From NCBI RefSeq assembly GCF_009857835.1, contig NZ_WWCL01000005.1, forward strand, positions 62,001 through 126,000: a stretch of DNA of 64,000 nucleotides, written 5' to 3'. Every line of letters starts with the position of its first letter. Within the stretch, counting starts at the first letter, position 1. This stretch comes from Duganella fentianensis (lineage in GTDB: Bacteria; Pseudomonadota; Gammaproteobacteria; Burkholderiales; Burkholderiaceae_D). The notes beneath the pieces were generated by a model. That model saw nothing but the letters and a program-made list of their open reading frames with translations, was not told the DNA's origin and did no database searches. Shown piece after piece: positions 1 through 8,008 of the stretch. Position numbers and translations under genes: made by a program.

Positions 1-255
1 GGTATCAACGATGGCAGCGCCAGTACGGTCAGCCTGTGTGGCAGCACGCAGAACCGCGCCTGTGCCGGCGTGCCCGGCGGCCTCACGCTCACCGGCGGCA
101 CCAGCTTCTATTTCGACCCGACCGGCAAACCCTTCCTGGTGACGAATACACCGCCTACGCTGACTTCTACCTTCTCAACCCTGGTGCTATCGCTGACCGG
201 TGATGGCAGTACCCATAATGTCACGGTGGCGGCGGAAACCGGCTATGTCTATTAA
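1..255 (+). CDS. MSHA minor pilin MshC-like, C-terminal fragment
   Basis: This is the 3' end of a gene that enters from the left edge, open in frame 1 for 84 codons to a TAA at 253-255. The visible part is a Gly/Thr/Ser-rich beta-type sequence with two cysteines about 10 residues apart (LCGSTQNRACAG) and ends in GYVY. It looks like the C-terminal globular domain of a GspH/MshC-type pseudopilin. The N-terminal pilin helix lies outside the window, so the assignment rests mainly on position directly before mshD-O-P-Q. Its stop overlaps the mshD start by 11 bases, which suggests translational coupling. Another GspH-like minor pilin is possible. Confidence 0.6.
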   Translation, partial: GINDGSASTVSLCGSTQNRACAGVPGGLTLTGGTSFYFDPTGKPFLVTNTPPTLTSTFSTLVLSLTGDGSTHNVTVAAETGYVY

Positions 256-829
256 TCCTCCACGCCGAGGGAGCGAACGCGGCTTCGGACTGGTCGAGCT
301 GGTGATGTTCATCGTCATAGTCAGTATCGCCGTGCTGGGCGTGCTGCAGGCACTGAGCAGCAGCGCCCGCAATAGCCCTGATCCCATGCTGCGCAAGCAG
401 GCGCTGGCTATCGCCGAAGGACTGCTGGAAGAGGTGCGTCTGGCCCACTTCAGCTATTGCGACGGCAATGATCCGGTTGCCGAAAGCCCCAGCACCACCA
501 GCCCGGCTAGTTGCACGGTGGCCGAGGGCGTCGGGCCGGAAGCCGGCAACAGCCGTCCCTACGACAATGTCAACGATTATGTACTGGCCTTCGGCACGCC
601 CATGACCTATTCAACGGATGCGGCCGGTAACAATTTTCCGAATGGTTATAGCGCCACGGTAACCATCAATCCCGACAGCGCTCTGGGACCGGCCGGCGCG
701 CAGATTAGCGCCGATGCCACCCCGGCGAATATGAATGTCCTGCGCATTACCGTGGCCGTCAGTTATCCGGGCGGTTATTCGGTGGTGCTGGATGGCTACC
801 GTACCCGCTATGCGCCGAGGTCGATATGA
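245..829 (+). CDS. mshD: MSHA minor pilin MshD (type IV prepilin-like)
   Basis: Predicted minor pilin of the mannose-sensitive haemagglutinin pilus, 194 aa. A short basic leader ends in a prepilin peptidase-like site (ERGFGLVELVMFIVIVS) followed by a hydrophobic helix. The residue after the cleavage Gly is Phe, and the Glu at mature position 5 is present, as in class III signal peptides. The globular part has cysteines in FSYCDGND and ASCTVAEG that could pair. The in-frame start at 200 adds 15 residues inside the previous gene; the ATG at 245 gives a typical leader and overlaps the mshC stop. The stop overlaps the mshO ATG (ATGA), so the genes are probably one operon. Confidence 0.8.
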   Translation: MSINPPRRGSERGFGLVELVMFIVIVSIAVLGVLQALSSSARNSPDPMLRKQALAIAEGLLEEVRLAHFSYCDGNDPVAESPSTTSPASCTVAEGVGPEAGNSRPYDNVNDYVLAFGTPMTYSTDAAGNNFPNGYSATVTINPDSALGPAGAQISADATPANMNVLRITVAVSYPGGYSVVLDGYRTRYAPRSI

Positions 830-1662
830 AGCGCAGCAGAATGCAGGGTTTCACGCTGGTTGAGCTGATCATCGTGATCGTGATTACCGGCATACTGGCG
901 GGCATGGTGGCAATTTTTCTGCGCAGTCCGGTACAGAGCTATGTGGATACGGCGGCCCGCGCCGAACTGTCCGATATCGCCGACCTGGCCTTGCGGCGGC
1001 TGGCCCGCGATGTGCGTCTGGCGCTGCCGAACAGCGTCTATGTTTCGGCGGACCGCAAGATGCTGCAATTTCTGATCGTGAAAACCGGTGGCCGCTATGT
1101 CGATGTCAGTGATGCGCCACCTGCTACTCTGCTGCCGCTCGATTTCAGCCCGAGCGCCAGCCTGTCCTTCGACATTGCCGGCGCCGCACCGAGCGGACGT
1201 CAGCAGATACTGGCCAATGATTACATCGTGGTGTTCAATATCGGCGCGGCACCGGCCGATGCCTACACGGGGGGAAATATCGCCCGCGTGGCGTCGGTCT
1301 CCGGCACGCGGGTGACGCTGGCGAGCAATCCGTTTGCCACGGCCTCGCCCAGCATGCCTTCGCCTACCAACCGCTTCCAGGTGGTGACGGGCACGGTGAC
1401 CTATGTCTGTGCGCCGGTGGCGGGCGGGGGCGGCACGCTGACCCGCAACTACAGTACGTCGATCTTCGGCCCTAGTGGCCTGGGTGCACCGCCATATGGC
1501 ACGCCGGCCTTGTTGGCAAAAAAAATCTCCGGCTGCGCTTTCGACTACACGGTACTGGCCAACACCAATGCGGCGCTGGTAGGCATGACGCTGACCCTGA
1601 CGGCACCGAATGGCGAGAATGTCAGCCTGAGCCGGCAAGTTCACGTGGATAATACGCCATGA
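826..1662 (+). CDS. mshO: MSHA biogenesis protein MshO (minor pilin)
   Basis: A 278-aa pilin-like protein. The leader MKRSRMQG precedes FTLVELIIVIVITGILAG, a canonical class III prepilin cleavage site with Glu at mature position 5 and a 20-residue hydrophobic helix. MshO-type proteins are PulJ/GspJ-like minor pseudopilins thought to prime pilus assembly in the inner membrane; the length fits the family. It overlaps mshD by 4 bases and mshP by 4 bases. Two cysteines near the C-terminal half (VTYVCAPV and KISGCAFDY) may form a disulfide. Name assigned from order C-D-O-P-Q and the GspJ-like architecture. Confidence 0.85.
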   Translation: MKRSRMQGFTLVELIIVIVITGILAGMVAIFLRSPVQSYVDTAARAELSDIADLALRRLARDVRLALPNSVYVSADRKMLQFLIVKTGGRYVDVSDAPPATLLPLDFSPSASLSFDIAGAAPSGRQQILANDYIVVFNIGAAPADAYTGGNIARVASVSGTRVTLASNPFATASPSMPSPTNRFQVVTGTVTYVCAPVAGGGGTLTRNYSTSIFGPSGLGAPPYGTPALLAKKISGCAFDYTVLANTNAALVGMTLTLTAPNGENVSLSRQVHVDNTP

Positions 1663-2099
1663 TGCTGCCTAGCCTGATACGCTCCGCCCAGCGCGGCTTT
1701 TCCATCGTGACAGCCTTATTTCTGGTGGTGGTGCTGACCACGCTGGCAGTGGCCGTGATGGTGCTGAGTACCTCGCAGCAGACCACGGTAGCCATAGACC
1801 TGCTGTCATCGCGCGCCTACGAGGCCGCGCGCGCCGGTGTCGAATACGGCTTGTACCAGAAGCAGATCAATGGCAGTTGCGTGGCCAGCCGTTCGTTTGT
1901 GCCGGGCGGCTCGCTGTCGGGCATGACGGTGACGGTGCTGTGCAGTGTGGTCTCTACGCCGGGCATGGGCACCAGTCTGGATCAGGTGACGATCACTGCC
2001 ACGGCCTGTAATATGCCCCAGTCAGGTGCCTGCCCGAGCGGCGTGGCGTTCAGTAATAATCCTGATTACGTGCAGCGCACGGTCACTGTGCAATTCTGA
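1659..2099 (+). CDS. mshP: MSHA biogenesis protein MshP
   Basis: A 146-aa protein with one N-terminal hydrophobic helix (RGFSIVTALFLVVVLTTLAV) preceded by basic residues, then a short periplasmic domain. It resembles PilX/GspK-type N-termini, where the conserved Glu is absent and the sequence reads GFSIVTALFLVV. Four cysteines (NGSCVAS, VLCSVV, TACNMP, GACPSG) suggest two disulfides. MshP lies between MshO and MshQ in MSHA clusters, matching its place here. The first two codons are both ATG (1659 and 1662), so the start is uncertain by one residue. Confidence 0.8.
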   Translation: MMLPSLIRSAQRGFSIVTALFLVVVLTTLAVAVMVLSTSQQTTVAIDLLSSRAYEAARAGVEYGLYQKQINGSCVASRSFVPGGSLSGMTVTVLCSVVSTPGMGTSLDQVTITATACNMPQSGACPSGVAFSNNPDYVQRTVTVQF

Positions 2100-2102
2100 A
2101 TC

Positions 2103-5100
2103 ATGATGCCGATCGCCTATCTTCCTCTGCTGCTGACGAACTGGCTACGCCGCACCTTGCTGCTGCTGGGCATGCTGCTGGCGGGCAGTGCGCTGGCCGA
2201 TACGCCGATCAAGCTGTTCAAGAGTTTTGCCGGCAATGTGAGCTTTACCGGTACGCAGAAGTCCATGCGGACCAAAGACAATACCGTCGACCCCTGCAGC
2301 GTCAACACGGGCACCATGAATATGGTGCTGAACGGTGTGCCGGCTGGCGCCACTATCCTTAACGCGCAGCTGTACTGGGCCGGTTCCAGCTCTACCCCCG
2401 ACTATACGGTGAGTTTCGATGGTGTCAGCGTCACGGCACCCGCCAACCGCAGCTTTGTTTCGTCTCCCATACAGCTGGATTTCTTTGCCGGCGCAGCCGA
2501 CGTTACCACGCAGGTCAAGGCCAAGGGCAATGCCACTTACACGGTAGGTGGCCTGAGCATTACATCAGGTAGCCCGTACTGCAATAATCAGACCGTGCTG
2601 GGTGGCTTCCAGTTGCTGGTAGTTTATTCGCTCGCCAGCCAGCCATTCCGCGTGCTGAACATCTATGAAGGCTTCCAGTACATGCAGTATTCCAGCCAGA
2701 CGCTGACGCTGGCTAACTTCAAGATTCCGTCACCGCTAGGTAGCGCGACGGGGCGCATCGGTCACATTACGTGGGAAGGGGATAACACCCTGTCGGGCGG
2801 GGGCGAAATTCTGCGCTATAACGGCGTGGAAGTCACCGATACCATGAACCCGTCTGGTAACCAGTTTAATTCGGCCAGTAACATCAATAATGATTCCGCT
2901 TCCTACGGTATCGATTTCGACGCCTACACGGTGGCCTCGCCCGTGATACAGGCAGGCCAGACGCAGGCGCGCAGCGATTATCAGGCGGGGCAGGATCTGG
3001 TGCTGCTCAACGCCGAAGTGATCGCTGCGCCCAATGTGCCGGCCACCGATCATGGTGTGTCGATGACGCTGCAGACGCCGCTACAGCCTTCGCAGGCCAG
3101 CAATTACCTGATCAATGTGGTGAATAACGGGCCTATGGCCGAGGGCGGCCCCATCAAGGTGGTGGATGTGCTGCCGTCCTCGCTGGTCTTTGTCAGTGCC
3201 AGTGGCACCGGCTGGGCTTGCAGCAATATCGACCAGACGGTCACCTGCCTGTATTCCGCCACCGCGGCAGCGGGCGCCAGCCTGCCGACGATTACCTTGC
3301 GCGTGACGGCGGCCGCAGCGGCATCAGGCCTGATCACGAATAGCGCTACCGTCAGCGGGCCGCTGTATGACTATTACGATGGCAACGATACTTCCACCGT
3401 CAGTACATCGGTGGGGGTTGCGACGATTGCGCCGACCTATGGTTTTACCGATAGTGTTTGCCTCAACGGACTGCCGTTCGGCGATCCTGCCCAGACTTGC
3501 AAGCTGATCGACTTCAACGCCCAGCAGAATCTGGGCAATGACCAGATACCGATGTATCTGACCTATCTGATATCGAACGTGCCGACGGCGGTGGCCAGTA
3601 ATGACACGACGATCAAGCTCAAATATGCGCTGGCCTGTTATGACCCGATCCAGGATGCAGGTATACGGGCGACGTTTACCAAGAACCACGGTAGCAAGGT
3701 CACACTACAGTTGTGCTCGCGCTCGGGGGCCTTGCCGGGTCCAAACTCTGCCTACTGGACCAGCCTGAACGACGTGGTATTCGATGGCGGCACGGCCAGT
3801 TCCGCGGATTACTACCTCTTCCAGTATGCAGATGTGGGCCGTATCGAATTCCTGGTCAGCGATAGCTCGGCACGGCTGGGTACCAGCAGTGCTTTTGTCG
3901 AGCGTCCGGAGCGGCTGTTGCTGGTGCCACCGGCCGGTAACAAGGCGCGCAATCCGGCCAGCGTCAGCGATCCCGAATTCCTCGCAGCGGGGACTAATTT
4001 TTCCATGAGCGTGCAGGCGCTGTTGTATGGCGGTGGGCTGGCACCGAACTTCGGCAAGGAAACCAGTCCCATCCAGGTTTCGCTGCTGGCGCGGCCTGCC
4101 ACGGACAGTACGGGGGCGCGACTGAACGATATGGTTGACACCGGGGCTGATCCGGAGGCTCCGCTGGCATTCAGCGGCAGTTTTGGTGCATTTAGCGGCG
4201 GGTTGGCTAGCGGTGCGGCGTTTTCCTATGCCGATGTGGGTGTGCTGGAATTGACTCCGGTGCTTAGCGCTGGTTATCTGGGCACGGGCAATATACAGGC
4301 CGAGGCTGTCAACGTAGGACGATTTGTTCCAGATCATTTCAAGACCGTCATGAATGCGCCCATGGTGTGCGATCCGAACGGCATGAGTTGTCCGGCCAAC
4401 GTCGATGGCATGGCTTATTCGGGCCAGCCGCTCGACCTGCAGGTGGTAGCGCAGAACGTGCAGAACGGTACCACCAAGAACTATCGCGGTGCGCTGGCGC
4501 GGCCCGTGCTGCTGAGCGCCTTTAGCGCGCCCGGCAGCACCACCACGCCCAATCCGCCAGCCAGTCCCAGCGGCGCGGCACTGACGGCCAACAGCGTCAC
4601 AGCGGCAAGCTTTGTTGATGGCACGGCCAGCACCCATCCCGTCTACACGCTGCCGAATCCGTATGTGGCCAGTGCACCCTATGCCAGGAACTGGGTGCCA
4701 CCGACCATGGTGTACATCCGCGCCAGCGAAACCGGCAGCAGCAGCGATGGCGTAACTTCCTTGCGCAGCAATGCCGAGGAGGGCGGTGTGGCGGTGGTGG
4801 CCGGCCGGTTGCTGGTGCCGAATGCCTATGGCTCGTCGCTGCTGCCGGTGCCGCTGCAACTGTCGGCCCAGTATTACGGTGCCACCAGCCGCAGCGGTGT
4901 GACCAGCTATTCCTGGCGCGCCAATCCCAGCGATAGCAGCACCAGTCTTACGCTGGCCAGTGCCTTGCAGTATTCCAACTGCGGTCTGGTGTCCTGTCCC
5001 ACACTGGCCAGCGGTGCTGCGGCCGTGCTGACCATGAGCAGCGGTAGCGCCACCACCAGCCTGAAAGCGGGAACGAGCAGCGCCAAGAGCGCTGCGGATG

Positions 5101-5198
5101 TGAAAGTCAACGGGCCTGGCTGGCTGCCAACGACGCAAGGGCGCGTGACATTCGGTGTTTACCGCAGTCCGGTGATCTTCTTGCGGGAAGTGTATTGA
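2103..5198 (+). CDS. mshQ: MshQ-like large secreted pilus protein (DUF11-like plus DUF6701-like)
   Basis: A 1031-aa exported protein closing the minor-pilin block. A signal peptide (hydrophobic run to about residue 32, cleavage near SALA/DTP) precedes an N-terminal beta domain. A DUF11/conserved-repeat-like beta-sandwich follows at about 320-440 (YLINVVNNGP ... VDVLPSSLVFVSASG). The C-terminal half matches the layout of MshQ/DUF6701 proteins and ends in FGVYRSPVIFLREVY. Cysteines recur in close pairs (WACSN/VTCLY, DSVCLN/QTCKL, LACYD/LQLCS, MVCDP/MSCPA, SNCGL/VSCPT), expected for a disulfide-rich extracellular protein. Family role is poorly defined; a tip or adhesin function, as for PilY1, is inference. 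It begins 3 bases after mshP stops. Confidence 0.75.
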   Translation: MMPIAYLPLLLTNWLRRTLLLLGMLLAGSALADTPIKLFKSFAGNVSFTGTQKSMRTKDNTVDPCSVNTGTMNMVLNGVPAGATILNAQLYWAGSSSTPDYTVSFDGVSVTAPANRSFVSSPIQLDFFAGAADVTTQVKAKGNATYTVGGLSITSGSPYCNNQTVLGGFQLLVVYSLASQPFRVLNIYEGFQYMQYSSQTLTLANFKIPSPLGSATGRIGHITWEGDNTLSGGGEILRYNGVEVTDTMNPSGNQFNSASNINNDSASYGIDFDAYTVASPVIQAGQTQARSDYQAGQDLVLLNAEVIAAPNVPATDHGVSMTLQTPLQPSQASNYLINVVNNGPMAEGGPIKVVDVLPSSLVFVSASGTGWACSNIDQTVTCLYSATAAAGASLPTITLRVTAAAAASGLITNSATVSGPLYDYYDGNDTSTVSTSVGVATIAPTYGFTDSVCLNGLPFGDPAQTCKLIDFNAQQNLGNDQIPMYLTYLISNVPTAVASNDTTIKLKYALACYDPIQDAGIRATFTKNHGSKVTLQLCSRSGALPGPNSAYWTSLNDVVFDGGTASSADYYLFQYADVGRIEFLVSDSSARLGTSSAFVERPERLLLVPPAGNKARNPASVSDPEFLAAGTNFSMSVQALLYGGGLAPNFGKETSPIQVSLLARPATDSTGARLNDMVDTGADPEAPLAFSGSFGAFSGGLASGAAFSYADVGVLELTPVLSAGYLGTGNIQAEAVNVGRFVPDHFKTVMNAPMVCDPNGMSCPANVDGMAYSGQPLDLQVVAQNVQNGTTKNYRGALARPVLLSAFSAPGSTTTPNPPASPSGAALTANSVTAASFVDGTASTHPVYTLPNPYVASAPYARNWVPPTMVYIRASETGSSSDGVTSLRSNAEEGGVAVVAGRLLVPNAYGSSLLPVPLQLSAQYYGATSRSGVTSYSWRANPSDSSTSLTLASALQYSNCGLVSCPTLASGAAAVLTMSSGSATTSLKAGTSSAKSAADVKVNGPGWLPTTQGRVTFGVYRSPVIFLREVY

Positions 5199-5347
5199 AT
5201 CAGCCTCATTTTGTTCCGTCTGGTGATAGAAAGTAATCGAACTTGCACCTAGTCCTAAAAATGCGGCAACCTGGCCATGAAACTTGAATATAATCAAGGA
5301 TGTGTGGCGATTATTGAAAGCAGCACCTAATCATTTGAGAACCTCGG
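5199..5347 (+). promoter_or_regulatory. Gap between mshQ and mshI with candidate -10
   Basis: A 149-base spacer separates the pilin block from the assembly block. A perfect TATAAT lies at 5289-5294, about 54 bases before the mshI ATG. No convincing -35 box was found at 16-18 bases upstream. There is no obvious terminator hairpin after mshQ. The element suggests mshI-N can be transcribed separately, but this is weak evidence. Confidence 0.35.
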
Positions 5348-6292
5348 ATGCGTTTATTCGGAAAAGCAGGTAACAAGAGCGGCTGGCTGGCACTGGTGCT
5401 GACGGCGGACGGGGTGCAGGCTGTCGCCATCGAACGGCGCAGCGGCAGCCAGCCGCGCGTACAGCTGGCCCAGACCTATACAGCACCCGGCGGCTATCCG
5501 GGCACGATACTGTTCCGCGTGGCGCGTGACCTGCATGCTGCCAACTACCACTGCACTACCTTGCTCGGCAGCGGTGCCTATCAGTTACTGCTGGTGGAGG
5601 CACCGAATGTGCCGGCGGCGGAAATGAAGGCCGCGCTGGGCTGGCGCGTGAAGGACATGATCGATTTCCCGCTCGAAGAAGCCACTCTCGATTTGGCCAT
5701 GCTGCCACCGCCGCAGAACAGCAATATGCACAACTCGCAGGCCTATGCCGTGGTGGCACGCAACAGCATTCTGGCGCCGCACCAGCAGATCTTCTGGGAG
5801 AACAAGGTGGCGCTCGATGCCATCGATATCGACGAGATGGCGCAGCGGAATATTTCGGCCTTGCTGGAGCCGGAGGGGCGCGGCGTGGCCATGCTGTCCT
5901 TCTATACGGACGGCGGCTTGCTGACGGTGAGCTTCAATGGCGAGCTGTATCTGGCACGGCGCATGGATATCACCTTGGGCCAGCTGCTCGAAACGGACGC
6001 CGACCGTCTGCAGCATCTGCATGACCGTATCACGCTGGAATTGCAGCGCTCGCTGGATCACTTCGAGCGGCAATTCTCGTTTGTGACCATTGCCAAGCTG
6101 GTGCTGACCCCGATCGGAAATGGCGAGCTGCGCAACTATCTGGCCGCCAATCTTTATCTGCCGGTGGAGCAGCTCGATCTGGCCAGTGTGCTTAACCTGG
6201 ACGACGTGCCCGATCTGCAGCAGCTGGATCAGCAGGCCGGCTATCTGCGTGCCATCGGCGCTGCACTGCGCACGGCGGAGGTGGCGGCATGA
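5348..6292 (+). CDS. mshI: MSHA biogenesis protein MshI (PilM-like)
   Basis: A 314-aa cytoplasmic protein with no signal peptide or membrane helix. It starts MRLFGKAGNKSGWLALVLT and has the actin-like, PilM/GspL-N-type pattern in which a pilus assembly protein docks to the inner-membrane PilN/PilO partners. The conserved stretch WRVKDMIDFPLEEATLD is typical of MshI. In the family it forms the inner-membrane alignment subcomplex with the next two gene products. Its stop overlaps the next start by 4 bases (ATGA), which fits strict co-translation. Confidence 0.8.
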   Translation: MRLFGKAGNKSGWLALVLTADGVQAVAIERRSGSQPRVQLAQTYTAPGGYPGTILFRVARDLHAANYHCTTLLGSGAYQLLLVEAPNVPAAEMKAALGWRVKDMIDFPLEEATLDLAMLPPPQNSNMHNSQAYAVVARNSILAPHQQIFWENKVALDAIDIDEMAQRNISALLEPEGRGVAMLSFYTDGGLLTVSFNGELYLARRMDITLGQLLETDADRLQHLHDRITLELQRSLDHFERQFSFVTIAKLVLTPIGNGELRNYLAANLYLPVEQLDLASVLNLDDVPDLQQLDQQAGYLRAIGAALRTAEVAA

Positions 6293-6978
6293 GCCAGCAG
6301 ATCAATCTCTACAACGTCGCCTTCGAACCGCAGAAGAACTATGCCACCACGCCGGTGGTGCTGGGGGTAGTGCTGACTACCGTGCTGGCGCTGGGCGTGT
6401 TCACCGCATTGGCGAAAAGCCAGCTCGGCGAGACCAGAGCGCAGGCGCAGAAGGTTCAGGCTGAACTGGACGCACGCCTGGCCAGCAAAACGGCGGCGAC
6501 GGCCGCCTTCGTGGCGCCGCGCAAGAGTGAAGCGCTGCAGCAGGAAGTCGATCAGGCCAGCACTACGCTGGCCAATCTGCAGAAAGTGGCAGGCTTGCTC
6601 GACCAGGGCCATAGCGGCGCCGTGCATGGCTATTCGCCGTATTTCCGTGCACTGGCACGCCGTACCAGCGACGGCCTGTGGCTGACCGGGGTGCAAATCG
6701 TGGGCAATGGCGACAGCATAGGCCTGCAGGGGCGGGCGCTGAAACCCGGCTTGCTGCCGCCATACCTGGCCGGCCTGTCGGGCGAGGCGGTATTACGGGG
6801 TAAGAAATTCGCCCAGCTCGATCTGCACGAGCCGGCCAGCAGTGCCAGCGCTACAGCTGAAGCCGACGTGGCGGCGGGGGGCGTGCAAGCCCCGGCCCGT
6901 GCGGCAGCGCCACGGTTTATCGAGTTCAGTCTGCAGTCGACGGCCGACGTAGCTGGCAGCAAGGCGGTGCAACCATGA
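6289..6978 (+). CDS. PilN-like MSHA alignment-complex protein
   Basis: A 229-aa bitopic inner-membrane protein. It opens with MSQQINLYN, the short cytoplasmic motif that PilN proteins use to bind PilM (INLYN), followed by one membrane helix at about 22-42 and a periplasmic coiled-coil/ferredoxin-like domain. In MSHA clusters this gene is often unnamed or called MshI2. It lies between mshI and mshJ with 4-base overlaps on both sides. The C-terminal part is rich in Ala and low in complexity before RFIEFSLQSTAD. Confidence 0.75.
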   Translation: MSQQINLYNVAFEPQKNYATTPVVLGVVLTTVLALGVFTALAKSQLGETRAQAQKVQAELDARLASKTAATAAFVAPRKSEALQQEVDQASTTLANLQKVAGLLDQGHSGAVHGYSPYFRALARRTSDGLWLTGVQIVGNGDSIGLQGRALKPGLLPPYLAGLSGEAVLRGKKFAQLDLHEPASSASATAEADVAAGGVQAPARAAAPRFIEFSLQSTADVAGSKAVQP

Positions 6979-7652
6979 TGGCCAACTGGAAGAAATTCGA
7001 CACCTGGCTGATGGCGCTGAGCTTGCGCGAGCGGCTGCTCGGTACCCTGTGTCTGGTGCTGCTGCTGGTGTATCTGGGCTACCAGCTGGGACTGGAGCCG
7101 CTGTACCGCCAGAATGCCGTGCTGCGCGATACGCTAGAGCAGCAAAGCCAGCAGACCAGCGCCATCGATTCGGAACTGGCCCAGATGGCAGCGGCCTCCA
7201 GACGTGACCCAGATCAGGAGCTGCGCCGCAAGCTGGCCACGGTACAGGCGGACAGTGCAGCTCTGCGCGAAAAATTACGCGTCGCGCAAAAAGGCCTGGT
7301 CGCGCCCGAGCGCATGGGGCCCTTGCTGCAACAGATGGTCAATGGCCACGGCAAACTGCGCCTGGTATCGCTCAAGACGCTGGTGCCGCAAGGCACGGCC
7401 GATGGCCAGTTCCAGGCCAACGAAGGCAGCGATGCGCGCAGCAGCGCCACGCCGCTGTTGTACCGGCATGGCGTGCAGGTAGTATTGCAGGGTAGTTATC
7501 TGGATATGATCACCTATCTGGAAGCGCTGGAAGCCATGCCGCAACAGCTGTTCTGGGGCGACGCTGTACTCGACGCGAGCGGTAACGGCGCCGCGCGGCT
7601 GAGCCTGACGCTCTATACCCTGAGTCTGGATTCGAAATGGATAGCACTGTGA
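6975..7652 (+). CDS. mshJ: MSHA biogenesis protein MshJ (PilO-like)
   Basis: A 225-aa bitopic inner-membrane protein: a short amphipathic N-terminus (FDTWLMALSLRERLL), one membrane helix at about 21-38, a coiled coil to about 105, then a PilO-like periplasmic domain. Family members pair with the PilN-like protein to form the periplasmic alignment complex. The two possible ATG codons (6975, 6978) differ by one residue. The gene overlaps the start of mshK by 16 bases, an unusually long but clear overlap. Confidence 0.78.
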   Translation: MMANWKKFDTWLMALSLRERLLGTLCLVLLLVYLGYQLGLEPLYRQNAVLRDTLEQQSQQTSAIDSELAQMAAASRRDPDQELRRKLATVQADSAALREKLRVAQKGLVAPERMGPLLQQMVNGHGKLRLVSLKTLVPQGTADGQFQANEGSDARSSATPLLYRHGVQVVLQGSYLDMITYLEALEAMPQQLFWGDAVLDASGNGAARLSLTLYTLSLDSKWIAL

Positions 7653-8008
7653 AGCGCCTGCTGGGCGCGCTAGGACTGGCCTTGCCCTTGCTGGCAGGTG
7701 CACAGCAGTTGCAGGACCCGACCCGCGTTCCTGCCGGGCTGGGGGAAGGCTCGGCGCAAGCGGGCGAAATGGAAGGCGCGCCAGCTGCGCCGCGTCTGCA
7801 ATCGATACTGATCGGTGCAGCGCCCAACAACCGGCGGCTGGCGGTGATCGATGGCGTAACGGTGACGCAGGGCGGCAAATTTGCCGATGCGGTCGTGGAA
7901 CGTATCAATGATAATTCGGTAGTGCTGCGACGTGGCAAACTGCGGGAAACCCTGATCCTGTTTCCCCAGACTCCGGGTGGCCTGCAGGTAAGCGGGAATA
8001 AACGATGA
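7637..8008 (+). CDS. mshK: MSHA biogenesis protein MshK
   Basis: A 123-aa exported protein: signal peptide (KRLLGALGLALPLLAGAQQ) followed by a short GspC/PilP-like domain. That domain contains LIGAAPNNRRLAVIDGVTV and ends VVLRRGKLRETLILFP, a pattern typical of proteins linking the inner-membrane alignment complex to the secretin. The size and position directly upstream of the secretin gene support MshK. An alternative GTG start at 7649 would shorten the leader by four residues. It overlaps mshL by 4 bases. Confidence 0.75.
   Translation: MDSTVKRLLGALGLALPLLAGAQQLQDPTRVPAGLGEGSAQAGEMEGAPAAPRLQSILIGAAPNNRRLAVIDGVTVTQGGKFADAVVERINDNSVVLRRGKLRETLILFPQTPGGLQVSGNKR

Noticed and set aside
808..1644. 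Long open frame on the minus strand opposite mshO
   Set aside because: It mirrors mshO codon bias, lacks a recognisable domain and overlaps a clear pilin gene on the plus strand.
5266..5294. Sigma-54 promoter upstream of mshI (TGGCC ... TTGA)
   Set aside because: The spacing between the GG and the following GA is 11 instead of 10 and the GC of the -12 element is absent.
3705..5297. 530-codon minus-strand frame opposite mshQ
   Set aside because: It is a shadow of mshQ: low-complexity His/Gln/Arg-rich sequence with no signal or domain.
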